A stretch of DNA of 50,505 nt from Bacteroidales bacterium. GTDB taxonomy: Bacteria; Bacteroidota; Bacteroidia; Bacteroidales; UBA3824. Numbering within the stretch: the first letter of the stretch is position 1; each line of letters opens with the position of its first letter. Below are positions 11,001 through 18,621 of this stretch, piece by piece. The notes below the pieces were generated by a model. That model had not been told where the DNA came from and did no database searches. It saw nothing but the letters and a program-made list of their open reading frames with translations. The DNA is taken from assembly GCA_024413595.1 (NCBI GenBank), contig JAKSUC010000004.1, positions 74,555 to 125,059 on the forward strand, written 5' to 3'. The position numbers and the translations under genes are program-made.

Positions 11001-13923
11001 TTCTTTGTATAATGTTCTCTTTTTGAGTATTATTCCAAAATGTTCTATTTAAATCAAATGATTTGTCTCCATATTTAATTAATGAAAAATATTTAACACA
11101 TTTTATAGTATCGCCGTTTTCGTTTTGTGTTGAAAGTTCTAATAACCAATTTGATGGAACAATATTTTCTAATTGTTTTAGCATTATTGGACTATAATTT
11201 TCTGTATTTATAGTGAAATTAAGTGCAGTTTTTTCTTTTGATAGATTATTTAATTCAGTTTCTTCGTCGGTATATGCTATTGAAGAAATAGTTTTTTCAA
11301 AATTAATTCTATTTATTGGGTATATTCCTCTTGGCCATTTTGTAGAAAATTTTGGTTTGTTGAAATTATAAAGCTTTATTAATTTACAATTTACGGTTTT
11401 ATTAATTGGTTCTCCAAGATTGTTTGTTACTGAAATTATAATATTTTTCCACCAATTATATTCGTTTGTAAAAACATCTCCGTTTATGTTGCAATTTATT
11501 ATTAAACTATTTGGATATTTTGTTATTTCTGTAGTTTTAGTTTCAGTTTCTCCTAATTTACTTGTTATATAAGTTGTTATTATATAATTTGTTGCCTTAT
11601 TTTCAGATTTATTAGGATTAAATTTTATTTCAAATTCTCCATTTTGATTTGTTTTTGTAAATCCATTATAAATTGTTTTTTGTTGATTGTTGCTTAATAT
11701 TTGATTTATGGTATATTTAACATTTGCACCAATTAATGCTAACCCTGTTGAATAATAATTTGAAATTCCTTTAATAATTATTGGAGAATTTTCTGAAATT
11801 TCGGTATTTGGTTTTATAAATTTTGTTTCAAATACATTGTCTATTTTTTTGTCTATTATAATAGTATCGCAATATCCTGTTTCAACTGTTTTTAATATAT
11901 ATTTTCCTGGTAAAATATATCTTGGTATATTATAAGGATTATTAAAATTTGAATAATCAGAATTATTTAAAATGCTTATAATTTGTCCTTGAGGATTAAT
12001 AACTTGTATTGTGAAATTTTTGTTTACTCCTGTATGTAAAATATATTTTTCTTCATCTTTTTCACTAAATTTAAAATTTGAATAATATACTTTATCGCCT
12101 GGTTGATATATTTCCTTGTTTGTTATTAAAATATTTTGAAATTCGTCATGTTCATTTTTATTTAAATACATTTTATCTGTATAAATATAGTCGTCTTTGT
12201 ATGTTATTTTAAAATAATATTTTTTTACATTTTTATCAATTTTAAATGTTAATATTTCTTCGTTATTTGATTTTTTAGGTTTTGATGATGTGTATTTAAT
12301 TTCTTTTGTAATAGGATCTTCTATGCCTGAATTTAATTCTATTTCTGCATTAATTAAATTTTCACCTGTTGTTCTATTTTTAGGAATTATTTTTAATTGA
12401 TTGTTTTCATCCATAAATATAGATGCAGTTATATTTGTTACTTGTATGGTTTCAAATGCAATAACTTGATCTTTGTTGTTTTTATAATCTTTTAAATTGC
12501 TATAGTTTGAAAATATTATAGCATAATATCCATTGGGTAATTCTGAATTAGTTAAATCAATACTTTTTATTTCGTGATAATTTGTTATTTTAAAGTTGTT
12601 TATATTATTTAATATCTCTTTATTAGATATTTCTCTACTATTTTCTAAAATTAATGATAATTGATTTTCTTTTGATTTATTTTCTAAATCTTTGATAATA
12701 TTATTATTTAAATCTAAAATAATTTGATAAATTTTTGTTGTGTTTTTGTATCTGATTGTTATTAAGTAAGGTTTGTATGGTATTACAACTTCGTCTATTG
12801 AAAATTCTAAATATGGATTTGTTATTTTGTTTAATTCGTTTTTACTTTTTTCTATAATTTCTTTATTGTTATTTGTTTCAATTATATTTGTATATATATT
12901 TTTTGCTTTGTTGAAATATTCAGTTTTTTGACTTTCTGAATATTCAATTTTTCTACTTAATTTATTATATATTGAAGCTATTTCAAATTCAATATTCGTT
13001 TTTAAAGAGTCTTTGCTATTTAATTGTTGTGATAAAAACGAAAGAGAATTAATATATAAAGAGTCTTTATTTTTTATTTCAGAATTTTGATATATAAATT
13101 TAAGACGTTGTAAATCAAATATTGCTAATAAATTTTTATCATTATCATTTTTATGAGAGTTTATTATATTTTTTGAAATGTCGATTATTTTGTAAAATAT
13201 TGAATTATTATTATAAGTATCTGATATAAAGTTGTTATAATTTGAAAGTAATATTTCGTTTTCTTGATTAGATAAACAAATATCATTTTTATTAAAAATT
13301 TTTAAATAAAAATCATTAATAGCTCTAAAACATAAAAAATCGTATACCGAAAAATTATTGTAAATTTCAGAGTCATAATTTGTTAAAATGTCTTTATATT
13401 TATAAATCGAAATTTTAGCTAATTCATTTTTATTTTCTATAGATTTATCATAAAGATTTAAAATTTTGGTTATTATATTTTTGTTGTTAAGAATTTCAAT
13501 TTGTTTTTTATTCAATAAAAATTCATTATTATTATAAAATGTGTCATAATAAATAGAAGCTAAAATAGAATTTAGAAAAGCTTTTAATTCAGTAGGAGAT
13601 TTTTTTATTTCGTTTTCTATTTCTTCAATTTCATTTGAGATGTTATAATTGTCTAATTTTTTGTGAATATCAAGATTAATTAAATAAGTTTTTAAAATTT
13701 CAGGAAAATTTTGTTCTGATTTGGCAATTGTTCTGATTTCCAAAATTTTTTCAGATGCTTTATAAAATAATCCTTTTTGGATTAAACTATCTTCCATTAA
13801 CCATAATGAGTCAATATTTGATAATTTTTTATCAGTATTTTTACTAAAATTTGAATTGATATTATCAATTGCAAAACTATTTAAACTTGTAATAATAAAT
13901 AATAAGGTTATTATTCTTTTCAT
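8041..13923 (-). CDS. Alpha-2-macroglobulin-like protein, no thioester
   Basis: A 1960-residue exported protein with a signal peptide (MKRIITLLFIITSLNSFA) and no lipobox Cys. The N-terminal 450 residues are helical and Asn/Lys-rich. Then come macroglobulin-type beta domains, with the marker YQPGDKVYY near residue 605. An acidic patch EEEIEPEDDEYG follows near 1190, and a helical toroid region with NNNGSWSINNSESITATTKIIEGL lies at about 1520-1545. The usual thioester CxEQ is absent: the matching place near 1420 reads ENETILQQFGKIYSN with no Cys. Bacteroidota members of this family generally lack the thioester, so a trapping mechanism by covalent capture is unlikely. Bacterial homologues are viewed as periplasmic or surface protease inhibitors. 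No penicillin-binding pbpC partner is adjacent. Very rich in Asn, Ile and Lys. Confidence 0.85.
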   Translation of the reverse strand: MKRIITLLFIITSLNSFAIDNINSNFSKNTDKKLSNIDSLWLMEDSLIQKGLFYKASEKILEIRTIAKSEQNFPEILKTYLINLDIHKKLDNYNISNEIEEIENEIKKSPTELKAFLNSILASIYYDTFYNNNEFLLNKKQIEILNNKNIITKILNLYDKSIENKNELAKISIYKYKDILTNYDSEIYNNFSVYDFLCFRAINDFYLKIFNKNDICLSNQENEILLSNYNNFISDTYNNNSIFYKIIDISKNIINSHKNDNDKNLLAIFDLQRLKFIYQNSEIKNKDSLYINSLSFLSQQLNSKDSLKTNIEFEIASIYNKLSRKIEYSESQKTEYFNKAKNIYTNIIETNNNKEIIEKSKNELNKITNPYLEFSIDEVVIPYKPYLITIRYKNTTKIYQIILDLNNNIIKDLENKSKENQLSLILENSREISNKEILNNINNFKITNYHEIKSIDLTNSELPNGYYAIIFSNYSNLKDYKNNKDQVIAFETIQVTNITASIFMDENNQLKIIPKNRTTGENLINAEIELNSGIEDPITKEIKYTSSKPKKSNNEEILTFKIDKNVKKYYFKITYKDDYIYTDKMYLNKNEHDEFQNILITNKEIYQPGDKVYYSNFKFSEKDEEKYILHTGVNKNFTIQVINPQGQIISILNNSDYSNFNNPYNIPRYILPGKYILKTVETGYCDTIIIDKKIDNVFETKFIKPNTEISENSPIIIKGISNYYSTGLALIGANVKYTINQILSNNQQKTIYNGFTKTNQNGEFEIKFNPNKSENKATNYIITTYITSKLGETETKTTEITKYPNSLIINCNINGDVFTNEYNWWKNIIISVTNNLGEPINKTVNCKLIKLYNFNKPKFSTKWPRGIYPINRINFEKTISSIAYTDEETELNNLSKEKTALNFTINTENYSPIMLKQLENIVPSNWLLELSTQNENGDTIKCVKYFSLIKYGDKSFDLNRTFWNNTQKENIIQRIIYGSSISNLNIDKYIYNNEKYVEKSCEKILKYNSYQFNKQKYNEKVYFNLTAIKDNQVIKLNKVLQFPINTESNLNINNIREKNYPGQNIEIKMDNFDKENDQMITIIQNSNSELNNKINQKFEHLYNKITKPTDFNFCKMGFKNSNFISNFINKETKTKNNTIDINWFVQKSLYKENDLPRNQKRSDDFVINSISDSLSITRPSRSEIENISEEEIEPEDDEYGFDEVAIRSKLNNISILERNNPTIKLSTNEKISNYNLTSIVFNNNLEYSILNKQFKTIKNFIVETNLPKTLRIGDSIYIPVKVSNLQEDTKIEGNVKIEIYDSKNQKKLEQFKFDKNIIDFNIDEHTNKVVYFKTKVPNCKGSILVNITGVCDNGTDGEQHRIRILPNKSSVLHITPITADEKSVKNINIDKLKNKENIKLSLEFSANPIWNALSALPNTGLKENETILQQFGKIYSNIIAKQIVEKNNEIENILTSWTTIDTTILTSNLEKNRLFKRIFLQETPWLADAEIENKQRQNIKNLNNFSQLEEENNKIINKLMSTQNNNGSWSINNSESITATTKIIEGLGKLNYLKALNINNELLKTITKAIYYLDKKYISSYKNNVIPNSNAIDYLFARQYFTNISLSPENKEIYDKCIDKISKNWFKYSTLQQAQIANILLTDNNKKNIAIDILKSLKANSIIDKENGMYFSNLGENSSLETQSIVIETFNTFLASKLNLEKIVDTSDIEKMKIWMIKNKQTNIWKNPKLSADVCYDLFYLGKKEKSEYIPCNIKIGKLNIIISEVQSGTGYVQNVWNKDQIKPDMKDIKIINPNNHKTFGNIYLQYLENNDSIKEYSNDIKLRRIVFLNTIDNEGNTILKQVDKNTKIKIGDKVTVRFLISSNKDLSYLHLRDSYASGLISDNKLSEMKEQNGIKYYQSSKNTSENFFIRNFTKGTQIIEYTLTATHAGNFTNGIATIQSLYSPDIYGNSESGRITIIE

Positions 13924-13983
13924 GATTTTATTTTTTTATTATCTACAAAGAAAATAAAAAACGTATTTCAATCAAAATTTTTA

Positions 13984-13991
13984 CAAATTTA
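13984..13991 (-). promoter_or_regulatory. TAnnTTTG promoter box, alpha-2-macroglobulin gene
   Basis: On the minus strand TAAATTTG, about 60 bases before the start codon at 13923. It forms a divergent pair with the surE promoter. Confidence 0.5.
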
Positions 13992-14017
13992 TATTTTATT
14001 AATTATCATTTTTTTTA

Positions 14018-14025
14018 TACGTTTG
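14018..14025 (+). promoter_or_regulatory. TAnnTTTG promoter box for surE
   Basis: TACGTTTG, 19 bases before the surE ATG. TTTA at 13995-13998 is at -33 spacing. Confidence 0.6.
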
Positions 14026-14044
14026 TATACTAAAAAAAGAGATT

Positions 14045-14827
14045 ATGAATGAAGAGAAACAGCCATTAATTTTAATATCTAATGACGATGGTGTATTTGC
14101 CAAAGGATTAAAAGTATTAGTAAATGCAGTAAAACATTTAGGACAAGTTGTTGTAGTTTCACCAGACAAACCACAAAGTGGAAAAGGTCATTGTATTACA
14201 CTTGATAGTCCATTATGGTACAGAGTTTCAAAATCTTATGATCATGATGTTTTAATTTATAAATGTACAGGAACACCTGTTGATTGTATAAAATTAGCAT
14301 TATTAAAAATATTGGATCGTAAACCTGATTTAATTTTAAGTGGAATAAATCATGGATCAAATTCAAGTATAAATGTCGTATATTCAGGTACTTTAGGCGC
14401 TGCTATTGAAGGAGCTATACATAATATTCCGTCTATTGGTTTTTCAATTTTAAATTTTGCACCTGACGCTGATTTTGACTATGCGTCTAATTATGTAACT
14501 TATATTGTTGAAAATGTTTTAAAATTAAATAAAAATAAATCTCTTTGTTTAAATGTAAATATACCGTATTCAGAACCAGAAAACATAAAAGGAATTAAAA
14601 TTGTTCGTCAAGCTAAAGCATATTGGGATGAATATTTTCAAGAAAACGTTCATCCTTATAATCATAAATCTTATTATTGGTTAGGCGGAAATTTTGTTAA
14701 TAAAGAACCTGATGCAGAGGATACAGATGAATGGGCTTTGGCAAATGGTTATATTTCTATTACTCCAATTCAAATAGATCATACAGATTATAACGAAATC
14801 AAAGTTTTAAAACAATGGAATTTATAA
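14045..14827 (+). CDS. surE: 5'/3'-nucleotidase SurE
   Basis: 260 residues, the normal length for SurE, a metal-dependent phosphatase that removes phosphate from 5' and 3' nucleoside monophosphates and is linked to stationary-phase survival. The metal-binding motif ISNDDG (N13, D14, D15) is near the N-terminus. The phosphate loop SGINHGSN and the VVYSGTLGAAIEGA motif follow, all intact. It is transcribed alone from a divergent promoter and ends only two bases from the stop codon of the convergent lipoprotein gene, with no hairpin between them. Confidence 0.95.
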   Translation: MNEEKQPLILISNDDGVFAKGLKVLVNAVKHLGQVVVVSPDKPQSGKGHCITLDSPLWYRVSKSYDHDVLIYKCTGTPVDCIKLALLKILDRKPDLILSGINHGSNSSINVVYSGTLGAAIEGAIHNIPSIGFSILNFAPDADFDYASNYVTYIVENVLKLNKNKSLCLNVNIPYSEPENIKGIKIVRQAKAYWDEYFQENVHPYNHKSYYWLGGNFVNKEPDAEDTDEWALANGYISITPIQIDHTDYNEIKVLKQWNL

Positions 14828-14829
14828 TG

Positions 14830-15528
14830 TTATTTTGTAAATGAATTTATAAAATCTTCTAATTCTTCTCTTGATAGATTATCATATCCTTCAGGAATAT
14901 TAAAAGCAGAGTCTTCAACAGGTTCTGGTGAAATTTCTATTGCTTTCATATTCATTCTTATACCACATAATCTAACTTGAAATCCTAGTAAAACACCATT
15001 TAATTGTTTAAAAGGATTATTAGTATTTGGATTTTTTATTCCAATTTCGTTTGTATAATATAATTCGTAAACATTGTCTTTTGAAGTTTTGCTGTGAGCT
15101 AATGCTTTTTTACATAAAAATCCACAAATTGTTAATGTATCGTTGGTATATTCAATTTCAATATCTTTCATTTTTTCATAGCCAAATGGAGCGTCAACTG
15201 TATCAGCTTTATACATTTTTTTTTGGTTCATTATTTTTAATAATGAATAATTGGTATGCGTTTCGTGATTTGATACATAGATTAAACTGAATATTGCAAA
15301 AAAACCTTTTATATTTATTACTGTATTATCTTCTTTAAATTTTAATTCCATTGTTTCTGGCAAAAGTGTAACTAAACTACTTTGTTCTTCTTCTTTAGGA
15401 TATTCAATAGAATATATTATTTTACCTTCTTTAATTTTACTAAAGTTATCTATGGTATTGCAATTACAATTCAGTAATAATATTGATACTGAAATAATTA
15501 TAACTAAAAAATTAATATATTTTTGCAT
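14830..15528 (-). CDS. Putative lipoprotein of unknown function
   Basis: 232 residues starting MQKYINFLVIIISVSILLLNC, a type II signal peptide with Cys21 (or Cys23) as the lipid site. An ATG 33 bases upstream is less likely because it adds a basic stretch before the signal and lies at the predicted transcription start. The mature protein is beta-rich (KGKIIYSIEYP-like strands) and resembles the GLPGLI/DUF4412 kind of small envelope protein in general pattern, but I do not recognise it firmly. It ends in an acidic helical tail. Probably sits in the periplasm, anchored in the outer membrane. Confidence 0.7.
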   Translation of the reverse strand: MQKYINFLVIIISVSILLLNCNCNTIDNFSKIKEGKIIYSIEYPKEEEQSSLVTLLPETMELKFKEDNTVINIKGFFAIFSLIYVSNHETHTNYSLLKIMNQKKMYKADTVDAPFGYEKMKDIEIEYTNDTLTICGFLCKKALAHSKTSKDNVYELYYTNEIGIKNPNTNNPFKQLNGVLLGFQVRLCGIRMNMKAIEISPEPVEDSAFNIPEGYDNLSREELEDFINSFTK

Positions 15529-15565
15529 TGTTAATTTTTTTCCGTTTCTCTTTTTTTTCAAAAAA

Positions 15566-15573
15566 CAAATATA
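15566..15573 (-). promoter_or_regulatory. TAnnTTTG promoter box, lipoprotein gene
   Basis: Minus-strand TATATTTG; transcription would start near 15559, which favours the start codon at 15528. Confidence 0.55.
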
Positions 15574-15650
15574 TGAAATTTTCTTTCCACTTTAACATTT
15601 TTTATATTAATATTTTTTGTTTTTTGTCTTTTTTTTGAAATCATTTTTCG

Positions 15651-15658
15651 TAATTTTG
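15651..15658 (+). promoter_or_regulatory. TAnnTTTG promoter box, DUF3108 gene
   Basis: TAATTTTG, 17 bases before the ATG at 15676, giving a very short leader. Confidence 0.55.
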
Positions 15659-15675
15659 TTAAAATTATTATTGTA

Positions 15676-16479
15676 ATGAATTATAAGATATTAGTGTTTA
15701 TTTTATTTTCTTTTATAAGTTTAAAATCTTTTTCTCAAGATGCTGAAAAAGAAATAAATATAGTAGAAAATAAATATAAAGTGAATACTGCATTTCAGCC
15801 AGGCGAAGAACTAATTTATGATTTAAAATATGGAGTTGTAAAAGGTGGTGAATTAAAAATCAATGTTGGACTTCAGCAAATTGGTTTTGATTATTATTTT
15901 CACGTTGTTGCCATTTGTTATTCAACAGGAGTTGTTAGTAAATTTGCTCATATTTATGATATTTATGAAAGTATTTTTGATATTACAACTGGATATCCTT
16001 TACAAGCTGTAAGAAATGTAACTGAAAATAATTATAAAAGATACAATACTGATACTTTTTGTCAAGATAGTTCGGTAATTTATAGTATGAAAAGTGGAAG
16101 ACATGAGGTGCCATTACATACTTTTGATATTATTTCGGCATTTTTTTATTCTCGTAGATTTATTTTTGATAAAAAATATCAAAAAAATGAAGAAATGCCT
16201 CTTCATACTTGGTTTAATGAACGTCTTTATTTAGTGAAACTTAAATATAAAAAAACTGAAATTATAAAAACTGATTTTGGTAAAATTGAATGTTTAAAAT
16301 TTGTTCCTGTTCTTGACGATAAATCTGTTTTTAAAAAGGAAGACGATTTAGAAGCTTGGTTTACAAATGATGCTAATTATGTTCCTGTTAAAATTAAAAT
16401 TGATATGCCAATTGCTTCAATTCGTTGTCAATTAATTAAATACAAAAATCTTAAAAATAATGATGGATATCTAAAATAA
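15676..16479 (+). CDS. DUF3108 domain exported protein
   Basis: 267 residues with a signal peptide (MNYKILVFILFSFISLKSFSQ). The mature part shows the DUF3108 pattern: FQPGEELIYDLKYGVVKGGE at the start, a run of antiparallel strands, and EAWFTNDANYVPVKIKI at the end. The family is a predicted periplasmic beta-sheet protein, common next to lipid or envelope genes; its biochemical role is not established. It is encoded alone, about 260 bases before the glycosyltransferase gene, and no hairpin follows its stop codon directly. Confidence 0.82.
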   Translation: MNYKILVFILFSFISLKSFSQDAEKEINIVENKYKVNTAFQPGEELIYDLKYGVVKGGELKINVGLQQIGFDYYFHVVAICYSTGVVSKFAHIYDIYESIFDITTGYPLQAVRNVTENNYKRYNTDTFCQDSSVIYSMKSGRHEVPLHTFDIISAFFYSRRFIFDKKYQKNEEMPLHTWFNERLYLVKLKYKKTEIIKTDFGKIECLKFVPVLDDKSVFKKEDDLEAWFTNDANYVPVKIKIDMPIASIRCQLIKYKNLKNNDGYLK

Positions 16480-16577
16480 AGATTTTATGTTTGGTGTATT
16501 TTGTTTTTTATTAAATTTTAAGCTATAATTTTTAATTTAATTAAATTAAAACTTACTGATAATTAATATTAAGTAAG

Positions 16578-16585
16578 TATCTTTG
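16578..16585 (+). promoter_or_regulatory. TAnnTTTG promoter box of a candidate small transcript
   Basis: TATCTTTG. An inverted repeat ACTTACT (16551-16557) / AGTAAGT (16572-16578) abuts and slightly overlaps it and could be an operator. No protein gene follows before the next terminator. Confidence 0.5.
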
Positions 16586-16591
16586 CTTTCA

Positions 16592-16721
16592 GAAAATGAG
16601 AAAAAACTTACATTTTTATTAATTTGTATAATTATTTTTTTTGTGTATAGAATTTTTTTTTGATTGATATTTTTACAGAATGATTGGAGCGTTCGCAGTG
16701 ATTGCGAACGCTTTTTTTTTT
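16592..16721 (+). ncRNA. Candidate small RNA or attenuated leader
   Basis: Starts near 16592 from the promoter at 16578 and ends at the strong terminator at 16689-16721, about 130 bases in all. It contains only an eight-codon frame, MRKNLHFY (16596-16622), set a few bases after the predicted start. Two readings are possible. It may be a free-standing small RNA, or a leader-peptide attenuator in front of the glycosyltransferase gene at 16741. The 16480-16577 stretch before it is plain AT-rich sequence with no gene. Confidence 0.35.
16689..16721 (+). terminator. Strong GC-rich Rho-independent terminator
   Basis: GCGTTCGCA (16689-16697) pairs perfectly with TGCGAACGC (16703-16711) around GTGAT, followed by ten T's. 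It lies about 210 bases after the nearest upstream stop codon and 20 bases before the next start. Confidence 0.92.
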
Positions 16722-16728
16722 ATTTTTG
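16721..16728 (+). promoter_or_regulatory. TAnnTTTG promoter box, glycosyltransferase gene
   Basis: TATTTTTG directly after the terminator T run; transcription would start about seven bases before the ATG at 16741, so the mRNA would be almost leaderless. Confidence 0.5.
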
Positions 16729-16740
16729 CAAAAAAAAATA

Positions 16741-17859
16741 ATGAAAATTTGTTTTGACGCTAAACGTGCTTTTTGTAATACTCGTGGTTTAGGAAATTAT
16801 AGTAGAGATACAATCAGATTAGTTTCTCAATTTTTTCCTGATAATGATTATTTCTTGTTTACTCCAAAAAAGGATAATAAGGTAAAATTTGAACCTCCTA
16901 TTAATTCTAAAGTGATTTTACCTGAAAGTTTTTTTGCAAAAAAATTTAAATCCTTTTGGAGAACTTATTCTTTATCAAAATTATCAGAAAATTTTAAAGC
17001 TGATGTTTTTCATGGTTTAAGCAACGAAATTCCGTCTAATATTGAAAAAACTTCTGTTAAAAGTGTTATTTCAATGCACGATTTAATTTTTTTGCGTTTT
17101 CCTGAACAATTTCCTGCTTTCGATAGATATTTTTACAAGAAAAAATGTTATTCTAGTTGTAATAGGGCAGATGCTGTTATTGCTATTAGTGAAAATACAA
17201 AAAATGATTTGATTGAATTTAATGTTTGTGATCAATCAAAAATTCATGTTGTTTATCAAGGTTGTAATCCAATTTTTGCAAAAGATATTTCTGATATTCA
17301 ACTTGATAATGTTAGAAAAAAATATTCGTTGCCACAACAATTTATTTTAAGTGTTGGTGCTATTGAACGTAGAAAAAATCATATTGCTGTTATTCAAGCC
17401 ATTAAAAATGGAAATATTGACATTCCATATATTATTGCAGGTAGAAAAACTGATTATCTTTCTGTTTTAGAACAAGAAATTTTGAAATTGGGACTTAATA
17501 ATAAAGTAAAATTTTTGTTTGATGTTCCACTTAATGATTTACCTGCAATTTATCATTTAAGCAGTTTGGTAGTTTATGTATCTCTTTTTGAAGGATTTGG
17601 AATTCCAATTATTGAAGCTATGAATTGTAAAGTTCCTGTAATCACTTCTTTAGGAAGTTGTTTTTCAGAAACAGGAGGTGATGCTGTAGTTTATTGTGAT
17701 CCCAATAATATAGAACAAATTTCACATTCAATTTTAGAGTTGTTGTCAGATACTGATAAACGTAATGAATTAATTAATAAAGGATTAATTCATAAAGAAA
17801 AGTTTTCAGATTATACAGTAGCAAACAATTTAATGAACATTTATAAAAGTATATTATAA
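16741..17859 (+). CDS. Glycosyltransferase family 4 protein
   Basis: A 372-residue GT-B fold glycosyltransferase. The start MKICFDAKRAFCNTRGLGNY at 16741 is chosen because a longer frame would begin inside the terminator hairpin. The N-terminal domain has the Gly-rich acceptor loop TRGLGNYSRD. The linker VYQGCNP, the C-terminal GAIERRKNH and the donor-binding FEGFGIPIIEAMNCKVPVI (EX7E) are all present, as expected for family 4 retaining enzymes using nucleotide sugars. It probably adds a sugar, perhaps mannose or rhamnose, in cell-surface polysaccharide or glycolipid synthesis. No other glycan genes are adjacent, so the product cannot be named. Confidence 0.9.
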   Translation: MKICFDAKRAFCNTRGLGNYSRDTIRLVSQFFPDNDYFLFTPKKDNKVKFEPPINSKVILPESFFAKKFKSFWRTYSLSKLSENFKADVFHGLSNEIPSNIEKTSVKSVISMHDLIFLRFPEQFPAFDRYFYKKKCYSSCNRADAVIAISENTKNDLIEFNVCDQSKIHVVYQGCNPIFAKDISDIQLDNVRKKYSLPQQFILSVGAIERRKNHIAVIQAIKNGNIDIPYIIAGRKTDYLSVLEQEILKLGLNNKVKFLFDVPLNDLPAIYHLSSLVVYVSLFEGFGIPIIEAMNCKVPVITSLGSCFSETGGDAVVYCDPNNIEQISHSILELLSDTDKRNELINKGLIHKEKFSDYTVANNLMNIYKSIL

Positions 17860-17862
17860 AAA

Positions 17863-17890
17863 AATCTCACATTATAAAATGTGAGATTTT
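17863..17890. terminator. Bidirectional terminator between convergent genes
   Basis: AATCTCACATT (17863-17873) pairs with AATGTGAGATT (17878-17888) around ATAA, with an A run before and T's after. It serves the glycosyltransferase and the opposing 17896-18498 gene. Confidence 0.88.
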
Positions 17891-17895
17891 TGAAT

Positions 17896-18498
17896 TTATT
17901 TAAAACTAGGACAAGTTCCGCATTTATTACTTTTTCTAGTAATCCAATGTTTTATGCCAATTGCAAATCCCATTGCTTCGGGATCTAAATGAGTAATAGC
18001 AAATGAAATATCGTTTTTCTTAGAAATATAATAATTATATTCAAGTTCGGCACTTAACCAACAAACTTTGTTTTGAAAATTACCACTTTTATAAATACCT
18101 TCATCTATATATCCGTCAAAACCTTCCCATGTTTGACGATAAAAAGCAGTTGGTCCAAAGCCAAATGAAAGTGAATGTTTATAAATTTTAAAAATTCTAA
18201 AACGTAACATTATTTGTGAGCTAAAAGCCATTTTTTTCATACAATCAATTTTGCAAGTTTGAGCAAATTTTAAACTTGTACTAGGAGTAGCATAAACTTC
18301 ACCACCAAATCTTAACCCAGGTTGAAGTATAGTTTTTCCGTTGTCGTTAGCCTTAATTTTATAAATAGCTGCATTTTCGCAATCTCCAAAATCAAAACCT
18401 AATCCAGTAACAGCTACACTTAAATTGCTCTGTGACAAACATATATTTGAATATACGCACAGAATTAGAGAAATCAATATTATTTTACTTATTTTCAT
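17896..18498 (-). CDS. Putative outer-membrane beta-barrel protein
   Basis: 200 residues with a signal peptide (MKISKIILISLILCVYSNICLSQ). The mature part alternates hydrophobic and polar residues in short strands with aromatic ends (LSFGFGPTAFYRQTW, AELEYNYYISKKNDISF, GFAIGIKHWI), as in small eight-strand outer-membrane barrels. It ends with KCGTCPSFK, a CXXC pair beyond the last strand. Several other Cys are present (CENAA, QTCKIDC), unusual for a barrel and suggesting disulfides. I do not recognise the family. Encoded alone, convergent to the glycosyltransferase. Confidence 0.7.
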   Translation of the reverse strand: MKISKIILISLILCVYSNICLSQSNLSVAVTGLGFDFGDCENAAIYKIKANDNGKTILQPGLRFGGEVYATPSTSLKFAQTCKIDCMKKMAFSSQIMLRFRIFKIYKHSLSFGFGPTAFYRQTWEGFDGYIDEGIYKSGNFQNKVCWLSAELEYNYYISKKNDISFAITHLDPEAMGFAIGIKHWITRKSNKCGTCPSFK

Positions 18499-18621
18499 TT
18501 TTAATTTTTATTTGAATATACTAACGTAATAATAAAAAAAAAATTTGAATAATTTATCAGTTTTGATATAATCAATTGTTTTTTTGCTTATATTTACAAA
18601 CGTATTTTTAATTTTAATATA

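Noticed and set aside
15529..15561. Eleven extra N-terminal residues on the lipoprotein
   Set aside because: The predicted transcription start is near 15559 and the extension spoils the signal peptide.
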